18,426 bases of DNA from CBFCZU01 sp965602635 (GTDB lineage: Bacteria; Planctomycetota; Phycisphaerae; SM23-33), in the NCBI GenBank assembly GCA_965602635.1, contig CBFCZU010000063.1:1-18426 (forward strand), in the 5' to 3' direction. The translations under genes were made by a program, and so were the position numbers. Under the pieces are notes generated by a model that was not told the DNA's origin, did no database searches, and saw nothing but the letters and a program-made list of their open reading frames with translations. Positions 1-7,864 of this stretch are shown here, piece by piece (position 1 is the first letter of the stretch; each line of letters begins with the position of its first letter).

Positions 1-871
1 GCGTCAGCGCCTTGTCGATGAACAACGTCAGGTAGTCCCAGATGCGAAGGACGCCCATCGTTCCCTCCGGCACGGGCTTGCCCCAGCCCTTGGAGCCGTG
101 ACCGTCGACGTAGTTGCCGTGGCCCACGCCGAAGCCCACCACCTGGTGCGGCAGCCAGGCCGTCCGCGCTCGGTAGTTCAGCAGGCTGGGCCTCACGTGT
201 CGGTACCACGTGCCGGACCACTCCTCCTGGCCGTTGGCGTTGACGTAGAGGATGGTCTGGTCCTGCTTCTTGGCATATTGAGGGATCGGCCAGGTGGGCG
301 TCTCGCCGTGGTAGGAGATGCCCGCTATGGTCCGCTCGGGGTACAGCCAGCCCATCCGGAATGGGAACTCGCCGCGCGAGCTCTTGCCGAACGTAATCCA
401 CGGGGCGTGGCGGAACTCGGGCATACCGGTCGCCTTCGCCACGATCTCCAGTACCTTGGGGATGTTGTCCGGCGCGGCCGGCGGGGTCTCGACGGGCTTC
501 TTGTGGTGGTACTCGATGCCGGTGTAGAACGCGCGGAGGTAGACGATGCCCACTTCGTGCCTCGCGGCCACCTTGCGCAAAGCGGCGTGCTCGTGGAAGT
601 TCTTCGAGTCGGTGTTGTTGGGGACCAGCATCATCGCGCGGACGCGCCTGGCGCCCGGCGGGGTCCAGATCAGCACGTCGGCGGGCCTGCTTTTCTTCCT
701 GGCCGCTCGCTCGCCCACCATCTCGTTCGACAGCCGCAGGCCGATCGGCCAGGCAGGCGTCTCAGCCAGGGAGGCGTGCTCTCCAACGGCCACGGGCGCC
801 GCCTGCGTAACCTGGCCCATCGCGGAGGCGGCGCCCAGGGCCAATACAGCCAGAATAGCCACGTTTCTCAC
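1..871 (-). CDS. Secreted alpha/beta hydrolase (esterase-like), 3'-truncated by window edge
   Basis: The frame opens with GTG at 871, preceded by a perfect AGGAGG (881-886, spacing 9), and runs off the left edge after 290 codons. The start MRNVAILAVLALGAASAMGQ is a signal peptide. An alpha/beta-hydrolase pattern follows: a strand after PPGA (residues 71-74), the nucleophile elbow FGKSSRG (161-167) with likely Ser164, a post-elbow strand ending ISYHGE (185-190), and VGFGVGHGNY (244-253), where His251 is the likely catalytic base. The elbow has Arg where GxSxG normally has its second Gly. The protein resembles the N-terminal half of the gene at 5226-7826 (PPGA, KATGMPEFRHAP versus EATGHPEVAHAP). 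The family includes carbohydrate esterases and dienelactone-hydrolase relatives, so deacylation of a polysaccharide is plausible but inferred. It lies 79 bp downstream of the 951-2525 gene on the same strand and may be cotranscribed or have its own promoter. Confidence 0.8.
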   Translation of the reverse strand, partial: MRNVAILAVLALGAASAMGQVTQAAPVAVGEHASLAETPAWPIGLRLSNEMVGERAARKKSRPADVLIWTPPGARRVRAMMLVPNNTDSKNFHEHAALRKVAARHEVGIVYLRAFYTGIEYHHKKPVETPPAAPDNIPKVLEIVAKATGMPEFRHAPWITFGKSSRGEFPFRMGWLYPERTIAGISYHGETPTWPIPQYAKKQDQTILYVNANGQEEWSGTWYRHVRPSLLNYRARTAWLPHQVVGFGVGHGNYVDGHGSKGWGKPVPEGTMGVLRIWDYLTLFIDKALT

Positions 872-931
872 GGTGCTGCTCCTCCTATATGACGGGGTCA
901 CCCGGATATCCTTACGCCCACGACTTTTGTC

Positions 932-976
932 GAGCTTGCCGCCGAGTGTATCACGACTCGGGTGATCGGCAAGCTC
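932..976 (-). terminator. Long imperfect hairpin spanning the stop of the 951-2525 gene
   Basis: GAGCTTGCCG (932-941) pairs perfectly with CGGCAAGCTC (967-976). Immediately inside it, CCGAGT (942-947) pairs with ACTCGG (956-961). The loop is 8 nt, and there is a 5-nt bulge on one arm (962-966). The TGA of the upstream gene (951-953) lies in the loop. No U-run follows on the minus strand, where GACAAAAG comes next, so this is not a canonical Rho-independent terminator. It could be an attenuator, an RNA-stabilising 3' structure or a weak terminator between the two minus-strand genes. The base pairing is seen directly; the role is inferred. Confidence 0.45.
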
Positions 977-2525
977 CCTTGATTCCATTCACCGCATGGT
1001 CGGGGAGCATGTGAAGGTCTCGCTGTGGATCCGCCAGTAGGGCATGACGCGGGCGCCGTCGTGATTGCCCGTTCAGCGGTGGATCGGGCCTGTCCGCCTG
1101 GCGCGTCGGGGTGATCTCAAGGAGTCCCCAGGGCCGGATGGGGGGGATCTTCACGCTGGTCCAGCCATCACGGACAGTCGTTCTGGGCATAGATGCCCTC
1201 CGGAGGGCCGCGTATGCGGTAGCCTGTCGGATCCCAGCCATTTGACCGGGCTTGACCATCGCGGCCGCCGCCTTCTCGGCCGCCGCGTGCGAACCCGATT
1301 CGTAGCCCACGGGCGACAGCATCCTCACCTCCAGGCCTTCGCCGCCGAAGAACCGCTTCGTATCCAGGTGGACCTCGAACCGCTCGGGCTTCGCCGCCCA
1401 GTCAATCAGGTGCACCGCCACCGGCGCCACTTGGCTACCGGGCTTGACCCGGACCACCGCGGTCACCTCGCCACTGCCGCCGCTGATGCGCACGGGCGCG
1501 GCCTCCGCTTTGTTCCCGTCACGACCGGAATGCACAGCGGCGGCCCCCTCGTAGCCATCCAGCAATGGGGCGACGGCGCGGATGAAGCCGTACAGGTCTG
1601 CCAGGTCCTCCGGCTTGGCGAAGATGCGCTTCTTGCCCACCCCGCCGAACTGGTCCCATGGCACGATGAACGTCAGGCCCACCGCGTAGCAGCCTGCGAT
1701 CGCCAGGCGCGTCCTGGGGATGCCCAGATCGTGGCCCCCCGTGTAGACGATCGTCTTCCCTCGCCGGCGCGCGTCGCGGGCCGACTCCCACAGGAAACGA
1801 GCATGGATCGACTTGGCCCGGACCTCGCTCACGCCGAAGCCGAAATGCCCTGTGACGGCCTCGCCTTTGCCTCCGAGCCGCCCGCCCTGGTTCCACACCA
1901 GGTTGCACGACCAGGAGATCGCTCGGCCCGCCGCCCCTTCTGCCTGCTTGTGCAGCAGTGTGAAGAAGCGATCGGCGTCTGGGTATTCCCAACGCCGCAG
2001 GCCCCCCAGGCCGCCAAGCCCCGTGGGCTCATCGCGCTGGATGGCATACACCCCAAGGGCGAACCACTGCTTGAGGCGCTCGAGGTACCATCTGCGGTAG
2101 AGCTCGTTGTTCGGGTCGGCCATGTAGCGGCCGGGCTTGTTGAAGTGATCCAGCACCGGCTTGCCGTCCCTGTCCTTGATGGCGTGGTCGGCATTGTTGG
2201 TGATTGCGTTCATCGTCCCCTGGAAATGCCAGCCCAGCTTGCGGCATCGCTCGATGAACGGCTTGTCCATGATGTAGGACCACTCCGCCCGCGTGATGTG
2301 AAAGCTCTTGCCGGCGGCGATCAGGTTGTCGGCCGAACGAATGCCCTCGGGCTGGAGAATGAACAGCCGCATCCCGACGTCGGAGCAGCGCGGCGCATCT
2401 CGAGGGCGTCTGGAGGGCTTGACCGTATCGCATAGCAGGGCCTCCTCGCCGGGAGTGGCCCGATCCGGCATCGCCAGGACCGCCGTCGACAGCAGAATGG
2501 GCAATGTCCACGTGCAGGCGCTCAC
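951..2525 (-). CDS. Exported TIM-barrel glycoside-hydrolase-like protein
   Basis: GTG start at 2525 with GAGGAGA (2533-2539, spacing 7); 524 aa. Residues 1-19 look like a signal peptide. The body reads as a (beta/alpha)8 barrel: MRLFIL (52-57), a GWHFQGTMNA strand (98-107), then IQRDEPTG (162-169), where Glu166 after a strand is the natural candidate for a catalytic acid. TIVYTGGHDLG (258-268) and LTFIVPWDQFGG (284-295) are later strands. A beta-sandwich-like C-terminal part (about 340-473) includes AVHLIDWA (370-377) and ends at RPWGLLEITP (464-473), which looks like the natural end of the fold. The last 50 residues are Arg/Pro-rich and unstructured-looking. I do not recognise a numbered GH family; a clan GH-A-like hydrolase is a reasonable call. 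It is divergent from the lyase-like gene at 2676 and upstream of the esterase-like gene at 871. Confidence 0.8.
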   Translation of the reverse strand: MSACTWTLPILLSTAVLAMPDRATPGEEALLCDTVKPSRRPRDAPRCSDVGMRLFILQPEGIRSADNLIAAGKSFHITRAEWSYIMDKPFIERCRKLGWHFQGTMNAITNNADHAIKDRDGKPVLDHFNKPGRYMADPNNELYRRWYLERLKQWFALGVYAIQRDEPTGLGGLGGLRRWEYPDADRFFTLLHKQAEGAAGRAISWSCNLVWNQGGRLGGKGEAVTGHFGFGVSEVRAKSIHARFLWESARDARRRGKTIVYTGGHDLGIPRTRLAIAGCYAVGLTFIVPWDQFGGVGKKRIFAKPEDLADLYGFIRAVAPLLDGYEGAAAVHSGRDGNKAEAAPVRISGGSGEVTAVVRVKPGSQVAPVAVHLIDWAAKPERFEVHLDTKRFFGGEGLEVRMLSPVGYESGSHAAAEKAAAAMVKPGQMAGIRQATAYAALRRASMPRTTVRDGWTSVKIPPIRPWGLLEITPTRQADRPDPPLNGQSRRRPRHALLADPQRDLHMLPDHAVNGIKGACRSPES

Positions 2526-2675
2526 GCTGGGATCTCCTCGCGAGCATTCTGCCGCCCGGTGCGGCGGGCATCAAGCACAACCGCCGGCCTCGGGCCTTCC
2601 GCTTGTGCCGCTGCAAGCGAGGCGATAGAAACACTGGGGCGATCGGGCCGTTTGACGGACCGACGGGAGGCGAAC
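2526..2675. promoter_or_regulatory. Divergent intergenic region between the GH-like and lyase-like genes
   Basis: This 150-bp gap must carry the start signals for both divergent genes. It contains two small inverted repeats: GCCGC/GCGGC around CCGGT (2551-2565), and CGCTTG/CAAGCG around an 8-nt loop (2600-2619). No convincing -35/-10 pair is visible on either strand. A regulatory role follows from the gene arrangement only. Confidence 0.4.
2665..2670 (+). promoter_or_regulatory. Ribosome binding site fixing the lyase-like gene start at 2676
   Basis: GGGAGG lies 5 nt before the ATG at 2676. The frame is open further upstream (GTG at 2559), but that stretch has no comparable site and no signal peptide. 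The 2676 start gives a short, typical export signal. Confidence 0.6.
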
Positions 2676-5102
2676 ATGAAGCTGCTCATATGCGCGATGA
2701 CGGCATTGGCGTCCGGCGCTGGGATGAGGACGGATGCTGCGGACATTCTTGAGATGGAATTGCGACTGGTCCACGCCATGGGGCCTGGCTCCGGGGGCAG
2801 GGGGAAGGGCGCGTCGCTGCTGGTCGACGCGACGCGCACGGGGCGACGATGGGGGCGGGTCTGGGCGATCAACGCCGATTCCCGCAGGTTGGCCTTCTTC
2901 ACCGGCTGCGTGACCAAAGCGGAAGTCTCCAGCAAGCGGGTCGTGCTCGATATGCTGCTGCGCTTCAAGGACGTCGCACGGGTCCACCTTGATATGCAGC
3001 AGAAGGCGGATGGGACACTGGCGGGCACGTACACCGTCACGTCGCCGTCGGAGACCTTCCGGGGCAAGGCGGACGGCCGCGTCAAGCCGCCGCGCCCGCC
3101 GCTGCCGGCCCGCTTCGTCCCCGTCCAGCCGGGAGAACGGCCGCGGGTCCTGTTCCGCAGGACGGACCTCCCCGCGCTGAAGGAGAAGCTCAAGACGCCT
3201 CTCGGGCGCGTCCTGTTCCAGAAGATGGGCGCCGAGGCGGACGCCGACGCGATCGGCGCGGGGATCGAGTATCAGCTCACCGGGCGGCCCGAGTTTGCAG
3301 AGAAGGCCCGTACCTTCGCCCAGATGCAGATGGCCGGCCGCGGGGGGCGTTACTCCAGCCGGACGGCCGCGGGGCGGCGCCCGAAGCAGGTGGCCCTGAC
3401 GTACGATCTGTGCCACGACGTCTGGCCCGACGACTTCAAGAAGACCGTCCGTGAGTACCTGGTCAAGACCGCTCAGGACGTCATCGCCGGCCGGGGGATG
3501 GGCGGGAACACGCACGTCTCGAGCAACTGGTGGGCCAAGCCCTACTCCGCCCTGGCGTTCATCGGGTTGGCCCTATGGGGGGAGAAGGGCCCTCAGCCGG
3601 TCGCGCCGCCGGGCCCGATGTCGTCGGGCGAGGAGGCACTGTTCAGCTTCGACGTGGCGGAGTGGAAGCGCCTGGGCAAGGTGAACATGGACTGCCAGCG
3701 GATCTTCGAGACCGGCCGGCAGATGATGTACCAGCACTACCGCGAAGCCGTCGGCACAGGGGGCTTCCGGGGCGAGTGCGCCCACTACGGCCTCAAGGCC
3801 ACGGAGATGCCCGCGGAGTACGCCCCCTGCTACCGAGGGATGTTCGGCAGGGACGTCTCTCCGTACCCCGACATCACGCACCTGCTGCCGCGCCTGGTGT
3901 TCTGCCACATCTACCCGGAGCCGTGGCGACCCTTTGGCCAGGAGGGCGCCAAGGGCGAGGGCAAGCCCGTCCCGCTGGACATCAACGGATGGTCCCAGAT
4001 CTGGGGGAACTACTTCGCATCGCTCTATCCAATGACGCCCGAAAAGTGGCGGCCGGCCATGCTGTGGGCATGGAATCGGCAGCTCGGGATCACCGGGCCG
4101 GAGGGAGCGGCCAAGCTGCTCGAGTCGCGGCAGATGGACGAGCACGGGACGGGGTATGCCGCTACGTTCTTCCTCGGCTATCCCGTCGGCGCGGCCGGGC
4201 GGCATCCCGCCGATTGCATGCCGCTGACGTGGCAGGCGCCCGACATGGGCTACTACGGCTTCCGCAGCGGATGGAAGGGCGAGAGCGACTTCGCCCTCCA
4301 CATCTACGCCCGCAGCCGCAGCATCGGCGGATGGAAGGGCCCGAACGCCGGCACGTTCCGGCTGTTCGGGCTCGGGCAAAAGTGGAATGACTCCTACAGC
4401 GGGCGCGACATCTGGCCGCACACGGAGAACGGGGTGCTGCTGCCGGAGGACCCCAACTACGTCGACGGCTGCGGGCGCGTCGTGCATACCTCGTCGGCCG
4501 CGGATGGCTCGGGATCCGTCAGCATCGATCTGAGCGACGTTTCCAGTGCGACGTCCGGCAAGCTGTACTCGCTCTACGGGGGCATCCGGTATCCGGCGGC
4601 GCAGAAGGACAGCGGCATACGCGCCCTGCGCGCCCTGGCCATCGATTACAGCGGCAAATGCGGCGCGCCGTGCCTGTTCGTCCTCGCCGACCGCATTCGC
4701 GGCGGTGGGAACAAGGTCTGGACGTGGAACCTCGGCGAAGCGGACGTTCTGGACAAGGTGAAGGCCGCGGGCGACACGTTCACCATCGCGAAGGGCGATG
4801 CGGTTCTTCGGGGAACGTTCGTCAGCCCATCGGGCGTGAAGGTCGAGGCCCGCGTCAACGAGGTGACCCGCACGGCGTACCGAGGCAAGAAGGAAACGCG
4901 GAAAATCCCGTCCATCCTAGCGACCGGCGACGACGACTTCTTCCTCGTGGCGACGATCAGCCCGGCCAAGGACCCGCCGCCCGAGATCAGGATCGCGGGC
5001 GCCGGCCTGGGCGCCGTCGCCACGGTAGGCGACCGGACCGTGAGATTCCTGCCGCCGGGCGAGTCGGGGCCCGGCAGGATCGTCATTTCAAGTGCGAGAT
5101 GA
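2676..5102 (+). CDS. Exported heparinase II/III-like (polysaccharide-lyase-type) protein
   Basis: 808 aa from ATG 2676, with signal peptide residues 1-22. Residues 23-140 form a beta-rich N-terminal domain that I do not recognise, followed by a Pro-rich linker (138-145). RPRVLFRRTDLPALKEKL (156-172) is the usual entry to the (alpha/alpha)n toroid of heparinase II/III and alginate-lyase-type enzymes. The helical domain spans about 160-520 and includes NTHVSSNWWA (278-287) and GGFRGECAHYG (362-372), which supply Asn, His and Tyr residues suited to a lyase site. GYYGFRSGW (525-533) and FRLFGLGQKWN (561-571) match the start of the C-terminal beta-sandwich, which continues to about 800. In this fold the enzymes cleave uronate-containing polysaccharides by beta-elimination; the substrate here is unknown. 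The next gene starts 123 bp downstream on the same strand. Confidence 0.8.
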   Translation: MKLLICAMTALASGAGMRTDAADILEMELRLVHAMGPGSGGRGKGASLLVDATRTGRRWGRVWAINADSRRLAFFTGCVTKAEVSSKRVVLDMLLRFKDVARVHLDMQQKADGTLAGTYTVTSPSETFRGKADGRVKPPRPPLPARFVPVQPGERPRVLFRRTDLPALKEKLKTPLGRVLFQKMGAEADADAIGAGIEYQLTGRPEFAEKARTFAQMQMAGRGGRYSSRTAAGRRPKQVALTYDLCHDVWPDDFKKTVREYLVKTAQDVIAGRGMGGNTHVSSNWWAKPYSALAFIGLALWGEKGPQPVAPPGPMSSGEEALFSFDVAEWKRLGKVNMDCQRIFETGRQMMYQHYREAVGTGGFRGECAHYGLKATEMPAEYAPCYRGMFGRDVSPYPDITHLLPRLVFCHIYPEPWRPFGQEGAKGEGKPVPLDINGWSQIWGNYFASLYPMTPEKWRPAMLWAWNRQLGITGPEGAAKLLESRQMDEHGTGYAATFFLGYPVGAAGRHPADCMPLTWQAPDMGYYGFRSGWKGESDFALHIYARSRSIGGWKGPNAGTFRLFGLGQKWNDSYSGRDIWPHTENGVLLPEDPNYVDGCGRVVHTSSAADGSGSVSIDLSDVSSATSGKLYSLYGGIRYPAAQKDSGIRALRALAIDYSGKCGAPCLFVLADRIRGGGNKVWTWNLGEADVLDKVKAAGDTFTIAKGDAVLRGTFVSPSGVKVEARVNEVTRTAYRGKKETRKIPSILATGDDDFFLVATISPAKDPPPEIRIAGAGLGAVATVGDRTVRFLPPGESGPGRIVISSAR

Positions 5103-5121
5103 CAGTTTCGGCCCTGACTTG

Positions 5122-5160
5122 CCCGGGCTGGATGCCCTCGGGCCCCGGCGCTGCTGCCGG
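5122..5160 (+). other. Two adjacent GC-rich hairpins between the lyase-like and esterase-fusion genes
   Basis: CCCGGGC (5122-5128) pairs with GCC...CGGG (5134-5142) around TGGAT with a 2-nt bulge. CCGGC (5145-5149) then pairs with GCCGG (5156-5160) around GCTGCT. No T-run follows, so these are terminator-like at best. They lie within the 123-bp gap, which otherwise holds only the ribosome site AAGGAG (5212-5217). Confidence 0.25.
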
Positions 5161-5225
5161 ACTGTCGGGAGTTCCTTAAGTTCCGGAGAGCAGACGCACG
5201 GCTTTCGGCGCAAGGAGACGACGCA

Positions 5226-7826
5226 ATGAGGCGAACACTCGGCGAGGCGGCTGTCTGGGCCGCACTCGCGATGATGGTCCTGGCGGCGCCTCAGACTTCC
5301 TTTGCGGCGAAGGCGGGGGGAGTCTTTACGGTGAAGGTCAAGCTCAAGACGCCCAAGAACGGCAAGGACAAGCGCGTCGCCCGTCCGCTCGACGAGGTGT
5401 CGATGTCCATGTACGTCCCGCCGGGGGCGAAGGTGGTCCGTGGGGCCGTGCTCAACCCGTTCTACGAGGCGACGGTCAAGCAGGAGCATTGGCGCACGGC
5501 GACCGGGTTGTGGGACTTCGCCCTGATCGGCACGAACCTCTTCCGAGTCCGCAATGATGAGCTGGGCTGGACGGTCCGCCAGGGGCTCAAGCAGCTCGCC
5601 GAAGCAACGGGCCATCCCGAAGTCGCCCATGCACCGCTGTGCCTGGTGGGGATGTCCATTGGCGCGGGGCTGAGCACGCGCATCGTCGAGGCGATGCCGG
5701 AGCAGGTCATCGCCGCCGGGCCGGTCTGCCTGGAGGTCGGGCCCCGGGACGAACCATCCGGCCGCGTACCGATGATCACCATCTTCGGCGAGCGGGACGG
5801 CCGGCAGATGGAGATCCTCGGGCGCAAGCTGCCGGAAGCCCGCACGCAGCACGCCCAGTGGGCGATAGCGGTGCAGTGGCGGCTGCGACACAACTTCGCC
5901 CGCGCTAACAACATGCTCATGCCACTGTTCGATCGCGCCATCCGTCAACGCTACGCCCAGGGGGCGACACCACGCGCCGGATCGGTGGCCTTGCGGGACT
6001 ACCGTGAGGCTGCCGGCTGGCTGGGTGATCCCAGCACTTGCGCGGACAGCCTGCCCCACATCGCGCCCGTCAAGGGTTTCAAGGGCGACTCGACGAAGGC
6101 CTGCTGGCTGCCGGATGCATTCGTCGCCGCCGTGTGGCAGGCGTTCGTCGTCCGCGAGCCGAAGCTGACGATTGTCGAGCCGGCGGGCATGGGTGACGGC
6201 AAGCCGTTCATCGCTCATCAGGCCGGAGGGGCGATGCGCGTCTGCTTGCAGGTTGCCGACGACCTGAAGCCCCAGCGGCTGGAGCTATACGACGGCGACC
6301 GCAAGCTGGCGGAGTTCGCTGAGGGAAAGCAGGAAGTAGTAGTCGAAGGCCTGACTCCCGGCGTACACGCACTGATCGCCGTCACGACGGACCTGGCCGG
6401 GAGGAAGCTGGTTTCTCGGCCCAACACGATCCTCGTCGTCGGTGCCCGCAAGCCTGGGGCGCCGGGGCCTGTCGGCGCGGAAGGCCCCAAGGGAAGAAGG
6501 GGAGCCGAGTCTGGTGGCCTCCCCGAGTTTGCGATCCGCGCGTCATCCTTCTTGGGCGGCGAAGGCGATGAAGACGGGGTCTATGGCGCGGCGATTCAGT
6601 CGGACGGTACGATCGTCCTGGCGGCCAGTCTGGGCAAGGGCGCCCTTGCGAACTGCAAGCCGGTTGCCATCCGAGGGCCGGAGGACCGTACCGGCTGCGT
6701 CCTGCGACTGACGCCGGACGGCCGGCGCGTGCTGTCGGCCCTGCGCCTCGCCGCGGACGTCAGAGACCTGGCCATCGACAGAAGCGACAACCTCTACGTC
6801 GCCGCTGGCGCGGACGGGGTAGTCAAGGTCCATGCCAGAGGCGACAAGCTGCTGTGGTCCCAGGCCCTCGGTGCCGCCTGCGATCGCGTCGACACGGCCC
6901 AGGATGGTCACTGCGCGGTCCTGGCCGGCAAGACGATCTCCATCCTCGGTCCCGACGGCAAACAGATCGGCACGGCCACCGGCCGCAGCTTTACCACCGA
7001 CGTCTGCATTGACGGTCCCAGCCGGACGGTCGTCTTCATCGGCTTCCGGAATGCCCGCGCTTACGACGGACGCCGCAACAACCCGGTGCAGATCTGCTAC
7101 GTTCGGGCGCTCGGCTATGACGGCAAGGAGAAGTGGACCGCCTACGACTGGTCCACCGACCGCGCCTCCGACCGGTTCCTCAACAAGCCGACGAACAACA
7201 TGGCCGACACGCGCGCCTACCGGTGCGAGATCGGCTGGGACGATAAGCTGTACGTAGGCTTCGAGGCGGCGGGGGGGAACCACATCTTCCGTTACAGCCC
7301 CTTCAACATCATGGAGAAGGTCGCCATCGTTGGCGGCGACAAGCACCATCAGTTCCACAACAGCGGCGCGGACCACAAGACGATCGTCGGGCGGTTCGAG
7401 CCCGGCACGGGCGAACTGCTGTCCATTCAGCAGTTCTGTGCCCGGACGCCGCGAGGCCGCACGGGCAACGTCCGCATGAAGCGCTCGGCCGTTACGGCCG
7501 ACGAGGAAGGGCGACTGTATCTTGTCGGCTGGGCCGACACGGACCTGCCCATCGCGCCGGAGCCCTGTGCGACGGGCGAGCCCAAGGGCGGGCCGTTTGT
7601 GTGGGCGATGAGTCGCGATCTCAAGAGGCGGCTGGTCTGCACCCGAATGCAGGCGGCCGGCTGGGCCCACTGCGTGGCCGCGCGCCGCGTGGGCAGCCGA
7701 GTGATGCTCGTCTACGCCGGCAGCGGCGCGGAGAAGGGCATGTACACGACGAACGCCTTACAGTCGCAAGCCGCGGGCAAGGATGGCTTCTTCGTGTTGC
7801 TCGAAACCGCCACGCAGCGTCGCTGA
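5226..7826 (+). CDS. Exported alpha/beta hydrolase fused to an SBBP-type beta-propeller
   Basis: ATG 5226 is preceded by AAGGAG (spacing 8); 866 aa with a signal peptide ending near SFAAKA (25-30). The N-terminal hydrolase domain (about 55-245) has PPGAKVVRGAVL (65-76), the nucleophile elbow VGMSIGAG (141-148, Ser144), an acid strand ITIFGERDG (184-192, Asp191) and RHNFARANN (221-229, His222). That order fits a Ser-Asp-His triad. An Ig-like strand set (about 310-405) follows, then a short Gly-X-Y stretch (411-428). The C-terminal propeller starts at SSFLGGEGDEDGVYGAAIQ (440-458), the signature of SBBP repeats, and continues to the end with blades such as RLTPDGRRVLSALRL and VKVHARGDKLLWSQAL. 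The hydrolase half is related to the gene at 1-871. The likely role is an esterase acting on a carbohydrate ester, with the propeller used for binding or display. It converges with the VCBS gene, 38 bp away. Confidence 0.8.
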   Translation: MRRTLGEAAVWAALAMMVLAAPQTSFAAKAGGVFTVKVKLKTPKNGKDKRVARPLDEVSMSMYVPPGAKVVRGAVLNPFYEATVKQEHWRTATGLWDFALIGTNLFRVRNDELGWTVRQGLKQLAEATGHPEVAHAPLCLVGMSIGAGLSTRIVEAMPEQVIAAGPVCLEVGPRDEPSGRVPMITIFGERDGRQMEILGRKLPEARTQHAQWAIAVQWRLRHNFARANNMLMPLFDRAIRQRYAQGATPRAGSVALRDYREAAGWLGDPSTCADSLPHIAPVKGFKGDSTKACWLPDAFVAAVWQAFVVREPKLTIVEPAGMGDGKPFIAHQAGGAMRVCLQVADDLKPQRLELYDGDRKLAEFAEGKQEVVVEGLTPGVHALIAVTTDLAGRKLVSRPNTILVVGARKPGAPGPVGAEGPKGRRGAESGGLPEFAIRASSFLGGEGDEDGVYGAAIQSDGTIVLAASLGKGALANCKPVAIRGPEDRTGCVLRLTPDGRRVLSALRLAADVRDLAIDRSDNLYVAAGADGVVKVHARGDKLLWSQALGAACDRVDTAQDGHCAVLAGKTISILGPDGKQIGTATGRSFTTDVCIDGPSRTVVFIGFRNARAYDGRRNNPVQICYVRALGYDGKEKWTAYDWSTDRASDRFLNKPTNNMADTRAYRCEIGWDDKLYVGFEAAGGNHIFRYSPFNIMEKVAIVGGDKHHQFHNSGADHKTIVGRFEPGTGELLSIQQFCARTPRGRTGNVRMKRSAVTADEEGRLYLVGWADTDLPIAPEPCATGEPKGGPFVWAMSRDLKRRLVCTRMQAAGWAHCVAARRVGSRVMLVYAGSGAEKGMYTTNALQSQAAGKDGFFVLLETATQRR
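6456..6509 (+). repeat. Six Gly-X-Y triplets encoding a collagen-like hinge
   Basis: Residues 411-428 of the esterase/propeller protein read GAP GPV GAE GPK GRR GAE, six uninterrupted Gly-X-Y triplets with Pro at X or Y. The stretch sits exactly between the Ig-like part and the propeller. It is too short to form a stable collagen trimer by itself on general grounds, so a flexible or extended hinge is more likely. Confidence 0.6.
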
Positions 7827-7849
7827 GTGAATCAGGTGTGCTCAAGACA

Positions 7850-7863
7850 GGGCGCCGGCGCCC
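7850..7863. terminator. 14-bp perfect palindrome between convergent genes
   Basis: GGGCGCCGGCGCCC is its own reverse complement. It lies in the 38-bp gap between the stop of the esterase/propeller gene (7826) and the stop of the VCBS gene (7865). It can fold as a 5-bp stem with a 4-nt loop from either strand. There is no T-run on either side, so a shared bidirectional terminator is only a possibility. Confidence 0.3.
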
Positions 7864-7864
7864 G

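Noticed and set aside
1065..2435. 456-codon plus-strand frame opposite the TIM-barrel gene
   Set aside because: No ribosome site or signal peptide, an Arg/Pro/His-rich translation, and full overlap with a gene that has a coherent fold.
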